From a virus, in the IMG/VR virus record IMGVR_UViG_3300007363_000020, positions 1-34,314 of that record: a stretch of 34,314 nucleotides of DNA. The stretch is one strand, 5' to 3'. Shown one piece after another: positions 20,375 to 29,221 of the stretch. The stretch's first letter is position 1; every line of letters starts with the position of its first letter. The notes beneath the pieces are model-generated. The model saw only the letters and a program-made list of their open reading frames with translations, did no database searches and was not told the origin of the DNA. The translations under genes were made by a program, and so were the position numbers.

Positions 20375-21214
20375 TTAAACCCCTGCCGTTTTGTAGCGTT
20401 TGGATAGTGCCGCTTGATATGATCCGCCAGGCATTAAATAAGACAGCGCCTGATTATCAACAAACGGCGTAGACTTTGGAGCGTTATGATTAGCCCCGCC
20501 ACGCAAAGCGCTGATTAAAGCCGAGTTGTACGCCCCATCTTGCCCCATTCCGTAAACTGACATCCCGGTGTTTATCGCATCACCAAACGGATCAGAATAG
20601 GCGTTGAAATCCTGCATCTGGTTTCCGTAGTTTGCGTTCTGCGCCGCATTTTCGGAGTTGTAAACTGACAAATCAAAGTCGGCCACTTTGTTTTCCTGCC
20701 CAAAGTTCTGAGTGTTCAGGTTTTGTAGACCGCCGGTCGCTTCCCGCTTTTCAGCGTTCCGAGTCGCTAAATCTTCAATGTCGTATTGATTAAAATACTT
20801 ATTCCTCTCCCGGTTTTGATCCTGCTTGTACCTTCCCAAAAGAGCATCCCGCGCGGCCAAGTTTCGAGACAACCCCATCCCCGAAAGTTCGTTGTTTATG
20901 TCCGCAACATTTCGATCATCGCGCTGCGCCTGGTTAATGTCGTAGTTTTCTTTCAGCTCTGTCAGACGTTTCGGATCAAAGCCAACGTCCTGCCCCTGGC
21001 TTCGGCGCATAAGCGTGTCCGTGATCATCTGCTGAACATTCCGCAGGTTATCGTGATAAATCCCGCCGTTGTCCGTGTAATTAACGTGAGGCGGGCGATA
21101 GCCGGAATACGCCTGAAAACTTGGAACTGATGGCCTGTTTCTGTTTCTAAGCGCTGAAGATAGCAGACTAAGACCTCCAGTTGCTCCAGCTAGTGCAATT
21201 TTTCCAGCTTTCAT
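20375..21214 (-). CDS. 279-aa ejection/internal virion protein
   Basis: The N-terminus has a hydrophobic Gly/Ala/Leu stretch (about residues 5-21), then Asn/Gln/Tyr-rich, low-complexity helical sequence (N-Y-D-I-N-Q-A-Q-R-D-D-R) to the end. Such N/Q-rich internal virion proteins are common next to P22-like ejection genes. It starts the ejection trio. No signal peptidase site, so a virion role is preferred over export. Confidence 0.65.
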   Translation of the reverse strand: MKAGKIALAGATGGLSLLSSALRNRNRPSVPSFQAYSGYRPPHVNYTDNGGIYHDNLRNVQQMITDTLMRRSQGQDVGFDPKRLTELKENYDINQAQRDDRNVADINNELSGMGLSRNLAARDALLGRYKQDQNRERNKYFNQYDIEDLATRNAEKREATGGLQNLNTQNFGQENKVADFDLSVYNSENAAQNANYGNQMQDFNAYSDPFGDAINTGMSVYGMGQDGAYNSALISALRGGANHNAPKSTPFVDNQALSYLMPGGSYQAALSKRYKTAGV

Positions 21215-21229
21215 TATTAAATCTCCTTA

Positions 21230-21451
21230 TTATGAAAAAATAGATTTCAAAACAACGCCATCAATCTTTGTGTACTGGTAAACAACCCCGCCAATCTTCG
21301 CCCAGACAATCCCGCCCTCTGGTATTTCTGAATCCGTTGGCACGCTATCCCAAAGCTTCGTATAACCTTTGATGTTCTCAACGTGAAGGCCATGCTGTAA
21401 TGCCTCAAGATTCTTGTCCTGCGGGTTTTGGTTATTCCACATTTCCGTCAC
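21230..21451 (-). CDS. 73-aa small tail-region protein
   Basis: An N-terminal polar part (W-N-N-Q-N-P-Q-D-K) and a beta-rich C-terminal half (G-I-V-W-A-K-I-G-G-V-V-Y-Q-Y-T-K). It overlaps the secreted 116-aa gene by 20 bp. Probably a small tail or fibre accessory; no family recognised. Confidence 0.55.
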   Translation of the reverse strand: MTEMWNNQNPQDKNLEALQHGLHVENIKGYTKLWDSVPTDSEIPEGGIVWAKIGGVVYQYTKIDGVVLKSIFS

Positions 21452-21782
21452 TCACAATTTCCGTCAAAGCTTGGATGTCATCGTTTGAAAGGCTTAGTTT
21501 TGCCTTCAAAGCCTGTTTTCTTGATTTTCTGGCAACCTTCTCAGCCTGTTTCGCAGCCTTAAACTCCTGAACGGCCTGCTGAATGTCATCATCCGTTGGC
21601 AAGGGATCGCTTGTTCTCCATCCGCAAATTGTCATTTTTGGATTTTTAGAGTTTGGATTGTCCTGGCAAGTGTCAGCCACTGGTCCGTACTTCCAATCCA
21701 AAACCTCAGCAAGTGACGGCTCCTTTGCAAAGGCAACCCCGGAAATAATCAAAAATGGAATTACAAATAAAATCTTTTTCAT
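21432..21782 (-). CDS. 116-aa exported protein
   Basis: A clean signal peptide (M-K-K-I-L-F-V-I-P-F..., V-A-F-A/K at 19) precedes a small domain with two cysteines (D-T-C-Q-D, T-I-C-G-W), which could form a disulfide in the periplasm. A charged helical tail ends A-L-K-A-K-L-S-L-S-N-D-D-I-Q-A-L. The tail resembles the C-terminal helix seen in fibre accessory proteins. Its role is unknown. Confidence 0.65.
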   Translation of the reverse strand: MKKILFVIPFLIISGVAFAKEPSLAEVLDWKYGPVADTCQDNPNSKNPKMTICGWRTSDPLPTDDDIQQAVQEFKAAKQAEKVARKSRKQALKAKLSLSNDDIQALTEIVSDGNVE

Positions 21783-23275
21783 GACTCATACTCCTCAAGG
21801 TCAAAACTGCTAATGAGATACCCGCCATCGACTCTCGAGCCGTTTATCCCGTTTACTGTGGTCGTGGCCGAAGCCCCGCCGATGCGTAACTGATAAGCTT
21901 GCTCTGAAGTAGAAAGCGCAGGAACATCGCATCTGATGGTAATAGGAACAGGATATTGAGTTGTAGCCGTGTACACGGTAAACCCGGTGCAAACCGCATC
22001 CGGCTGAGAATCCTTGAAAACTGCGATTGTCTCCGAGATGCTTCCCGTGGTGTTGGATGCGTAGATATTCGCATTGATCCTGATCCGGTTAGCGCTTGAG
22101 GTAGGCGTAATGAAAAGCCTAGCCCATGATGAGCCTTCCGTAATCTGCGGAGGCGTGTCATCGTTGGGAATCGTGGCCGATGTTGTCCAAACAGCCCCGC
22201 TTTGATAACGCTTTCTTTGCCTAACCGCTCCCTGATAGCTGACCGAAGTCGTATCAAAAGAGGCATTAAAAAGCCCCGTTGTATCGGTCGAAACCTCGCC
22301 AATTCTTCTTGAGTTTGTCGTGCCTGACGGTGCGGTCGATGACGTGGATAAAATCCCTGTTATTTGATTTGTCGCGTCCTGATCGCCAACGGCGTAGATA
22401 TAATAGTTTTTATTGGCAATCAACGTACCCGAATCAATGCCTGATCGGCTGCTCGCGGGATCGGCTATGATTGACGAATCAATAGAAAGCACGCTTGAAA
22501 GCGTTCGGTATTGGCCGTTGATGTAAGCCGAGCCAACGCCGATATTTACCTTTGTCGTGCTATTGCTTGTGATCGCCAGGCCGTTTTCCCAACCCCCGGC
22601 TCCGTTTGTGAAAATATCACCCAAAGAAGCTTCTCCCTGAGCGTCACGGATTCCTGAGAACGGTCCATCGGTGCAGGTCGTGGTCCGTAAATCCGTAACC
22701 GTAGAAATTTGAGCCGAATCCGTTGAAACCCGAGCCAATCGGATGGCGTCCGCTGTGACGGATGGCGCTGAACTCCCAATCGCCTGTTCTAGGTAATTAA
22801 AGTTTCCATTCTTGTCCAGGTCAATCCACGTCCATTTTGAAGCCGTGAAAGTGTGCGCCGTAGACGATGCCTTCTTGATTCGGTATCCCGCCGGGTAAGC
22901 CGTTCCAGAAGGTATGCTACCGATCAAGGTGCCGGAAGTGGTCGAAGGCAGAAGCCCGGTGTATACGAACTCACAAGCCGCTCCCTCGTATGTTCTGATG
23001 CGAGGGTTTGCATCGTCGGCCATGTTTTCTTCAGCAATCGTATCAGCTTGAATCTGTCCGCTTGATTGATTGGTGCCGGTAGATGCCCCGCTGATGTTGT
23101 TAATCCCGTCAACCATCGCCTGGCGGTCTCTGTTGAGGTGTCCAACAATGTCGGCCTCTCCCTCGACGTAGTTTGACTCCAGACTGACAATAGCTGACCA
23201 CGCTTGACTACTGGTGACTATCAATGACAAGATAAAACAAATAGAAAACAATGCTTTTTTAGTTAAGCGATACAC
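21779..23275 (-). CDS. 498-aa exported tail-fibre/adhesin-like protein
   Basis: The start is GTG with GGAGCGC upstream. A signal peptide (residues 1-26, S-Q-A-W-S-A/I) is followed by beta-rich sequence with N-L-E-S-N-Y-V-E-G-E-A, I-R-T-Y-E-G, many T-S-T-T stretches and an E-E-Y-E-S end, resembling phage fibre or stalk proteins. It follows the gp10-like gene with a 17-bp overlap. The N-terminal region would attach to the tail, the rest would be a fibre. Assignment by composition and context. Confidence 0.65.
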   Translation of the reverse strand: MYRLTKKALFSICFILSLIVTSSQAWSAIVSLESNYVEGEADIVGHLNRDRQAMVDGINNISGASTGTNQSSGQIQADTIAEENMADDANPRIRTYEGAACEFVYTGLLPSTTSGTLIGSIPSGTAYPAGYRIKKASSTAHTFTASKWTWIDLDKNGNFNYLEQAIGSSAPSVTADAIRLARVSTDSAQISTVTDLRTTTCTDGPFSGIRDAQGEASLGDIFTNGAGGWENGLAITSNSTTKVNIGVGSAYINGQYRTLSSVLSIDSSIIADPASSRSGIDSGTLIANKNYYIYAVGDQDATNQITGILSTSSTAPSGTTNSRRIGEVSTDTTGLFNASFDTTSVSYQGAVRQRKRYQSGAVWTTSATIPNDDTPPQITEGSSWARLFITPTSSANRIRINANIYASNTTGSISETIAVFKDSQPDAVCTGFTVYTATTQYPVPITIRCDVPALSTSEQAYQLRIGGASATTTVNGINGSRVDGGYLISSFDLEEYES

Positions 23276-24794
23276 TTTGCGCTCCTTTTATCATTCTCAC
23301 CGGCACCGCCTCGAAGCTGATCTCGTTCAGCTCTGAGTAGGTTTTTGGCGTATAGTTAGAAATCACGATCTGAATGCCTGGAGAAAGAATGTTTTTAATC
23401 ATTTTGGTCACGCCGTATCTGCTTAGATTGATTGGCGTATAACCAAGATTTACAGCCGATAAACTCTCGCTTCCGTCATCCAAGTAAAGCTGTTCTGAGT
23501 CATAAATCTCGTTTAAATGACTTCTCAAAAATTGAACCGTCAAAGCGTTTGAATTTGAGGGCGGGTATTTAAAAAAGAAATCCCTGAACCGCTTCATCCA
23601 TTCATCCCCAAACTTCGCCCCTTTGTATTCCGTGTTGCGAATAAGCCCAGAAACAAGGACCGTTGGAATCAAATCGCCATTGTCAGACGTGTCCGCGGCG
23701 TGTTGCGTGAGAAAATCGCCAACCCTGAAAACCCAGGAGCCGGATTGATAGGTGTCTCCGAAAATATGCTGACCCCGGAAAATTCTAGTATTCAAAACGG
23801 CAGACGCCGAAAAGCCGTAGGTATGCGGTCCGTAGAAGTTCGGGTATCCTGTTTGTTCGTTTTTGATGATCGTATCAACGTGAAAAGTGAAATTGTTCTT
23901 TGGAGAACTGTCCACGGCGAACGATATTTTGTAGATATTGTTCACATGCTCGGCGCAGGCTTCGTGAATCAGATTATTATTGATTCGATCAAGAAACGGC
24001 TCCACGTCAAAGCTTAAAAGCGATGAGGTTTGACCATTGAAAGAATAAAGACCTCGGCCAAGCGCGGGAGAAAACCCAAGTCCCCAGAAATCCGTACCGA
24101 CCTGCTTAATCGTCTTTGGAGCAATCCACCCGACAACCGTTGGACTCTTTTCAAAGCGCCAGTTTTGAGCCGGACCATTGACGTACTGAATCCAAGTCGA
24201 ATTTGTCATAAAATAGACAAGGCGCCCGTTCAAAAAACCTAGCTTCTCGATCACATCGCCATCAGTCGGCGGCATCTCGGCCACGTTTAGAGCGTTCCAT
24301 TCAATCGGCACTCCCCCCGTGGTCACAATGTCATCAGTCCAGATGACTTGATTCTCAACATCCGCAGAAATAGCGAATGCCCGGTTAGTTTCCTTTGAAA
24401 AAATGATGTCTTTAACGGATGGACCATTCTTGACTTTGGTAATCGTGTTCCCGTCATACTGCAAAAGCCCGTCCGGGTGAGCGATGAACATATTCGTATC
24501 AACCAGGCATGAAAATCCTGTCTTGTTCGGCGTGAGATTCGTAATCAAAGCCGTGAATTCGTTCGTTCCCTCGTTCCTGACAAGGATTTTGTCATCAACG
24601 GCAACAAGAATCCTCGCAACGTCCAATTCATTGTTGTAATAAGCGAAAATCTGATGCGGGGGATTCGTACCCAAAGACGTACCGTGATACTTTACCGACC
24701 CCTGAATCTGTCTATAGGTTTCAGAGTGGTCATAGTCGTAATTCTGCATCAAATACCACTGATTGAGGGGCGTATCATAAGGATTTAACCTCAT
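23259..24794 (-). CDS. 511-aa tail protein, gp10-like (packaged-DNA stabilisation)
   Basis: The start at 24794 is chosen because GGAGGCGTGAAT precedes it; 12 more upstream codons have no Shine-Dalgarno. The sequence is beta-rich, with repeated blade-like units (I-L-V-A-V-D-D-K-I-L-V-R-N-E-G-T, H-P-D-G-L-L-Q-Y-D-G-N-T-I, R-G-L-Y-S-F-N-G-Q-T), as expected for a beta-propeller of the P22 gp10 / T7 gp12-type tail-knob proteins. It would close the portal after packaging. Family named by layout, not by an exact motif. Confidence 0.65.
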   Translation of the reverse strand: MRLNPYDTPLNQWYLMQNYDYDHSETYRQIQGSVKYHGTSLGTNPPHQIFAYYNNELDVARILVAVDDKILVRNEGTNEFTALITNLTPNKTGFSCLVDTNMFIAHPDGLLQYDGNTITKVKNGPSVKDIIFSKETNRAFAISADVENQVIWTDDIVTTGGVPIEWNALNVAEMPPTDGDVIEKLGFLNGRLVYFMTNSTWIQYVNGPAQNWRFEKSPTVVGWIAPKTIKQVGTDFWGLGFSPALGRGLYSFNGQTSSLLSFDVEPFLDRINNNLIHEACAEHVNNIYKISFAVDSSPKNNFTFHVDTIIKNEQTGYPNFYGPHTYGFSASAVLNTRIFRGQHIFGDTYQSGSWVFRVGDFLTQHAADTSDNGDLIPTVLVSGLIRNTEYKGAKFGDEWMKRFRDFFFKYPPSNSNALTVQFLRSHLNEIYDSEQLYLDDGSESLSAVNLGYTPINLSRYGVTKMIKNILSPGIQIVISNYTPKTYSELNEISFEAVPVRMIKGAQSVSLN

Positions 24795-24823
24795 ATTCAC
24801 GCCTCCTGCCGGGCTATATTGCA

Positions 24824-25369
24824 TTAACAACTCGCATTGGTTAGGATTCCGCTAGAAAAAGTAAAAGAACATGTGCCGGTCGTGTAAGTGCTTGTCTTTG
24901 GGATTGTTCCTGCCACGTTGACGCTTGTGATCGTAAGCTTTGAGACAGTGGCATCATTCGCTGACACGGTTCCTACGATCTTGACCTGGCTATCCTGGCG
25001 CCACGGCACGCCAATCGTGTAAACATTGTCATTCGATACTCCCGCCAATACCTGATTGCCTCTTGAATCCGTCCAGGCCGCAAACTGATTTCGGTTAAGC
25101 CTGATCACGTCCTGAGAACTGGCAACATTTCTAAGGCTGAATAGGCCGCCGGAATCAAAAGACGCGTAATTCGTGACACCGCCAAGATCGGTCTCACCAA
25201 GCAAACGGGAGTAAAGGTCAGAGCGCAAAACCTGAGTCGCTTCAATCGAGGTCAAAACTACCGTAGAATTGGCAGAGACTACGCCCGTTCCACCCTCAGA
25301 GCGCCAAGCAAAGGCGCTTTTAGCGCAGAGCAGTAAAAGAATAATCCAGAGAATCGACGCTTTTTTCAT
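24824..25369 (-). CDS. 181-aa exported protein, tail region
   Basis: Start at the Met giving M-K-K-A-S-I-L-W-I-I-L-L (GAGGC upstream); an alternative ATG four codons earlier is possible. Signal peptide with S-A-F-A/W at about 21. The mature part is Ser/Thr/Asn-rich and beta-like, and ends T-G-T-C-S-F-T-F-S-S-G-I-L-T-N-A-S-C, similar to C-termini of fibre proteins. It overlaps the O-antigen ligase-like gene by 50 bp, so it is made with it. Confidence 0.65.
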   Translation of the reverse strand: MKKASILWIILLLLCAKSAFAWRSEGGTGVVSANSTVVLTSIEATQVLRSDLYSRLLGETDLGGVTNYASFDSGGLFSLRNVASSQDVIRLNRNQFAAWTDSRGNQVLAGVSNDNVYTIGVPWRQDSQVKIVGTVSANDATVSKLTITSVNVAGTIPKTSTYTTGTCSFTFSSGILTNASC

Positions 25370-26486
25370 CAAATGCCTCATTGTTTTTATAAATGACTTC
25401 TTTCGTTGATCTGTGCGCTTGAGCCAGTGCTAAAATGTAAATCCCAATACCTGCAAACCTTCCAACGTGAAACGGAAAATGAAAAAATGAGCAGATGAAT
25501 AAAGACAAAAGGCAGGCTGAAATGATATGCCCGTTGTAATTAAGCTTAAAATTGCGAAACATATCCTTGAAATAAGCATAGAGAAACAAAGCCCCCGCGA
25601 TTCCCTGCTCAAATAAAAACTGAATGAACTCGTTATGCGCCCAAGCCCACTGCTGAGGCTGTCCGTTTTCTTGAATAGTCACGAATTTCGTCACGTTCCA
25701 ATGCCCTAGACCATAGCCAAAATAGGGATGCGTCTTTAGAACGGCGATGCCCGCCCACCAGATTTTTAAACGCTTATCAAATTCCCCCGTTGGCAGGTCT
25801 TTGAAAATGATGTAATAAGCGCAGGCGCCGATCACTGTAGGCATCAGCACCCAGAAAGCCTTGCGGTGACGAAAAAAAGCCAGATAAAGAAATGAGATTG
25901 CCCCGGCGCCAATCGTGGTAGAAGCTTTTGAGCAGATAAACAAAGGCACCAAAGCCAGGCAATACCAAGGGCTTAGAGCGTAAATAAAAGGCAGTACAAT
26001 CGCCGCCAAAAGGCCGAGAGCGAAGCGAATACCCATGAATCCAACAATATCAACCTGGGGCATTTTGTCGTAATTCATGCTCGAAAATATGGGATCAATG
26101 TTCACGAACTGCAAAGCCATAAGACCAATGTTGAAAGCCACAAGGCACAGAAACAATTTCCCAATTTTCTTGAATCCAAAGTCAAGGCGCTCGGCGATAA
26201 TCTTGATGGTCAAAATACCGAGAAATAAATTCATCAGCGTCAATCTTCCAGGCACGTCAAACGACACAAAAAACGTATGCAGAACGCAATAAGCCAAAAG
26301 CGCGGCCATAAAAGCGTTTGATATTTTTCGCTTTGCCGGAACTACCCAGGAAATTGCAAGCCAGATGTAGGCCGAGTATTGAATAAAAGCCTCCTGGGGC
26401 ATATAGGAACTCATCCCAGGCCAATAGAACACGGTAGAGGCCACAAGATAGAATCTTAGAAAAACATCAAAGATCATGTCGGTCAT
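25320..26486 (-). CDS. O-antigen ligase/polymerase-like membrane protein (WaaL/Wzy family)
   Basis: The 388-aa protein has about ten hydrophobic segments and the Wzy_C/WaaL signature: R-L-K-I-W-W-A-G-I-A-V-L-K-T-H-P-Y-F-G-Y-G (residues 239-259), then A-H-N-E-F-I-Q-F-L-F-E-Q-G-I-A-G (283-298), a conserved periplasmic loop with H284. Such proteins join or polymerise lipid-linked polysaccharide at the outer face of the inner membrane. In a phage this would alter the O-antigen (serotype conversion) and may block superinfection. Unusually, it sits inside the head-tail gene string with ATGA overlaps. Confidence 0.85.
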   Translation of the reverse strand: MTDMIFDVFLRFYLVASTVFYWPGMSSYMPQEAFIQYSAYIWLAISWVVPAKRKISNAFMAALLAYCVLHTFFVSFDVPGRLTLMNLFLGILTIKIIAERLDFGFKKIGKLFLCLVAFNIGLMALQFVNIDPIFSSMNYDKMPQVDIVGFMGIRFALGLLAAIVLPFIYALSPWYCLALVPLFICSKASTTIGAGAISFLYLAFFRHRKAFWVLMPTVIGACAYYIIFKDLPTGEFDKRLKIWWAGIAVLKTHPYFGYGLGHWNVTKFVTIQENGQPQQWAWAHNEFIQFLFEQGIAGALFLYAYFKDMFRNFKLNYNGHIISACLLSLFICSFFHFPFHVGRFAGIGIYILALAQAHRSTKEVIYKNNEAFDEKSVDSLDYSFTALR

Positions 26487-27661
26487 GGTGCAAAATCCAC
26501 GTCTAAAATCTTAGTTCCGTCGATGATCCCAAATCCAGTCTCGAAGCCTTCCTCGTTCGGGATCGTTCTCCACAGCGAAGCGTCATCAGCGTCAGCCTTA
26601 AATGTCATCAGCCCTCTTTCAATTTTAGAAGTCAGAGCATCAGGAAGGCTCATGCCTGCCCATCCCCTAAGATCAGCCTCGGTCATGTAGCAAATAAGCC
26701 TGTAAAACTTCTCAGGAAGGAAAATTCTGTCAGTGTCAGTCCACAGCCTCGGATGCTTCATGTAAAAGCGATAAGGCAAGGTTTCTGACGATCCTGGGGT
26801 TCTCCATACGAGGATTGACTGGCGCTCGATTACGAGTTCGGCAGGGGCAAAAATCGCCACGTTCTGAGTGTTCGCCAAATTGCGAACGACCACTTTCCCG
26901 CCAGTCCTGTCTGATTTTGTAACACTCGTTAAAACGCCAAAGGTCTTTGAGGTTTGAACAGCGTTTGAGCCGTCTAAAATAACGTCCTCAGAGTCCACCT
27001 GCCCGCCAACATAGCCCTGGATGCAGACGTGCTGACCAATATCCCCAACTTTGTAAGAAACTCCAGACGCCGAAGGACCACGGTACACGTCAGTCAAATT
27101 CACCTGAGTCGATGAGATGTACTCCCCGATTTTGTAGATCGTTGACTCACCGCTCCTTTGAAAATTTAAGCCAACGTCCGTAATTGAAAAGATAGGGTTC
27201 GTGCAGGTAATCAGCCGCGAGCCGTCTATGACTTTCACAGTTCCTGAAGTCTTGCTTGAGAAGCTTGAATAAACTTCAAGCCGGGAGTCTGCGTTTAACT
27301 GCTCATCAACTCCCGAAAAATCTCCAAAAGTGTAAATGTAAGGAACGCCCTGTGAGTTTTGATAATTCCTCGTGTATCTAAAAAATTCGATAGGGTCCTT
27401 ATAAACCATGCACCGGGGATTACTCGAAGGACCTCGGAAAGAGTTCGGCACGAATTTGTCAAAATGCTTGTTTAAAACGTACTGCTCCGATCCCGGCACC
27501 GTCACCAATGAATCAGATGACTGACGGTAATCAGCTTTCACCAGATACCACAGCTCTTGAATGTTATCGTTCGCATAACCACGGGCAAGATTCATGTGCT
27601 CGTAGTCCATAGGAAGCTCCGACCTCTGAAGCGCCTGTCTGATGATCAATCCAAAACTCAT
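26483..27661 (-). CDS. 392-aa head-tail adaptor-like protein
   Basis: The N-terminal 100 residues (F-G-L-I-I-R-Q-A-L-Q-R-S-E-L-P, A-N-D-N-I-Q-E-L-W-Y-L) and the C-terminal part (L-P-E-K-F-Y-R-L-I-C-Y-M-T-E-A-D-L-R-G-W-A) match the head-tail adaptor pattern that follows the capsid genes in podophages. The middle (130-300) is an inserted beta-rich Ig-like region. The adaptor would dock under the portal ring and carry the tail. Its end overlaps the O-antigen ligase-like start. Confidence 0.65.
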   Translation of the reverse strand: MSFGLIIRQALQRSELPMDYEHMNLARGYANDNIQELWYLVKADYRQSSDSLVTVPGSEQYVLNKHFDKFVPNSFRGPSSNPRCMVYKDPIEFFRYTRNYQNSQGVPYIYTFGDFSGVDEQLNADSRLEVYSSFSSKTSGTVKVIDGSRLITCTNPIFSITDVGLNFQRSGESTIYKIGEYISSTQVNLTDVYRGPSASGVSYKVGDIGQHVCIQGYVGGQVDSEDVILDGSNAVQTSKTFGVLTSVTKSDRTGGKVVVRNLANTQNVAIFAPAELVIERQSILVWRTPGSSETLPYRFYMKHPRLWTDTDRIFLPEKFYRLICYMTEADLRGWAGMSLPDALTSKIERGLMTFKADADDASLWRTIPNEEGFETGFGIIDGTKILDVDFAP

Positions 27662-27677
27662 AGAATCCTTTTGAAGA

Positions 27678-27705
27678 AGGGCGGGAGCCTTTCGACCCCC
27701 GCCCT
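27678..27705 (-). other. intergenic hairpin without T-run
   Basis: AGGGCGGG (27678-27685) pairs with CCCGCCCT (27698-27705) with a 12-nt loop, between the decoration gene and the adaptor. The bases after it on the minus strand are TTCTTCAAAAGG, so it is not a standard terminator; it may stabilise the upstream mRNA or slow transcription. Confidence 0.6.
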
Positions 27706-27710
27706 AATTG

Positions 27711-28208
27711 TTAAACTACTCTTACAAATGCCGCCCGCGTTGCACTTCCGTTAGAACTAGAAGTCTGCAATGCAACAGCAACAGGCTCAGAGCTGCGAAT
27801 CACTATGCCCGGAGCCGCCACGTTACCGCTCGCAACGACGAACAACTCGTCACCCGAAGCGATACCGCCAGTTGTACGCACAAGCCCGTATCCACGCACA
27901 AGCACCATCGCACTGTCACCAGATTTGATGGGACCTTGAGCAAAACCGGCTACCCACACGTTATTTGTGGAAGCCGTGGACACCTTGACCTGATACGAGC
28001 CCTGTTTAGGCGTGGTAGCGTCGAGTTCGTACACGAGAGCCGTACCCGTAGAAACAAGAGTCGTTTCCTGCGAAGATACGGTAACTTTTGTGTAGCAAGC
28101 CTCTGGACCACCAAGCGCCTGTGACGTTTCGCAAACAAGAGCAAAACTCTTGGGAGCGAAAATCAACGCAAGAACAGCGACAAATAGAAGATTTCTAAGT
28201 GTTTTCAT
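27711..28208 (-). CDS. 165-aa capsid-decoration-like protein with signal peptide
   Basis: Located directly after the major capsid gene (ATG overlaps its stop region), the normal place for a head decoration protein. It is beta-rich and Thr/Ser/Val-rich, with G-D-S-A-M-V-L-V-R-G-Y-G-L-V-R and V-A-A-P-G-I-V-I-R, in line with trimeric decoration folds. It nevertheless starts with a clean Sec signal (M-K-T-L-R-N-L-L..., S-F-A/L near 24), so it would be exported. It has two cysteines near the mature N-terminus. Confidence 0.7.
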   Translation of the reverse strand: MKTLRNLLFVAVLALIFAPKSFALVCETSQALGGPEACYTKVTVSSQETTLVSTGTALVYELDATTPKQGSYQVKVSTASTNNVWVAGFAQGPIKSGDSAMVLVRGYGLVRTTGGIASGDELFVVASGNVAAPGIVIRSSEPVAVALQTSSSNGSATRAAFVRVV

Positions 28209-29212
28209 TAGAAACCTCCCCCGGTGTAAACGCCGTTAAACTTCGGCGCACCCGTAGTCAGCTGACCGCCAGTCGTACACAGCGCGCGTTGCAAATCTTG
28301 CTGGTACGCATCCAAGAAGTCAGACATTTTGAAGTTCTTGTTTTTCAGGACCTTGAATTTCATGTATTTGGTGTTGATCATGTAAAAGTGACCCGCAAGG
28401 ACGTTATCCCCATAGGACACTTTGCAATCCACCATGAACACCAAATGCGGATAACCGCCTCCGGCCTTTTTCTGAATGTCAACGAAACGCTCATTTGCCT
28501 GCAACGAAATGTTGTAAGCGGAGAAGATCGTTCGAGTCATCAGACACAGGTTAGGGCGATCATTGCCGAAGGAAGAAGCAAGGTACAGATCAGTCATCGC
28601 TTGACGCCCAGCGTTCGACGTATTCCACGCCGTAGCTGAAGCAATCGAGGTAGAAACTACCTGGTTCCTTGTTTTGGCGTTGACAGCAAGAGACCGATCA
28701 ATACCAGTTCCAAAAATCGTGGAGGTGTTGGTATCAGATACAATGTCCTGCAAACCAAGCCAGTTTCCCTGGTTTTTTGTTCGGCCAGTCGGGATCGTAT
28801 TGTTCGCCCCGCAGAGGTAAGCGTCCAATTCGTTATACTTGGACTCTTTCATCTGCTGAATGCGGGCATCCAACAATTTCACCGCAGCCTGGTCTCCAGC
28901 GTTCATCGCAAGTTCAGTACCCGCCATGAACACAGAGCCGTAAATAAAAGCAGGAGTGTATTGAAATTTATCAATACCGCCCTGCTGTGACACGTCTAAG
29001 GTGTCGGTTCCTACGTATGCTCCAACAGCAAGAGAATCTCCAGTAAGAGACGGCTCGGAAAAACTACGTCCGCCATCTTCCACGGTCTCCAGGTTGCCGG
29101 ACTCGCGAATCTCATTTAAGAGAGGAATGCGGTCAGGCAGACCTGAGTAGAGCGTGTTGGAGATTTTCTCTTTTGTCGTAGCAAACAACGCTTTCAGATC
29201 AACTTCTGCCAT
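28208..29212 (-). CDS. major capsid protein, HK97-fold type
   Basis: A 334-aa protein following the scaffold gene. The A-F-I-Y-G-S-V-F-M-A-G-T-E-L-A-M-N region and the terminal L-D-A-Y-Q-Q-D-L-Q-R-A-L...G-A-P-K-F-N-G-V-Y-T-G-G are typical of podophage HK97-like capsids (P-domain and C-terminal end). It forms the icosahedral head shell. Length and gene order are normal. Confidence 0.85.
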   Translation of the reverse strand: MAEVDLKALFATTKEKISNTLYSGLPDRIPLLNEIRESGNLETVEDGGRSFSEPSLTGDSLAVGAYVGTDTLDVSQQGGIDKFQYTPAFIYGSVFMAGTELAMNAGDQAAVKLLDARIQQMKESKYNELDAYLCGANNTIPTGRTKNQGNWLGLQDIVSDTNTSTIFGTGIDRSLAVNAKTRNQVVSTSIASATAWNTSNAGRQAMTDLYLASSFGNDRPNLCLMTRTIFSAYNISLQANERFVDIQKKAGGGYPHLVFMVDCKVSYGDNVLAGHFYMINTKYMKFKVLKNKNFKMSDFLDAYQQDLQRALCTTGGQLTTGAPKFNGVYTGGGF

Positions 29213-29221
29213 TGTCTACTC

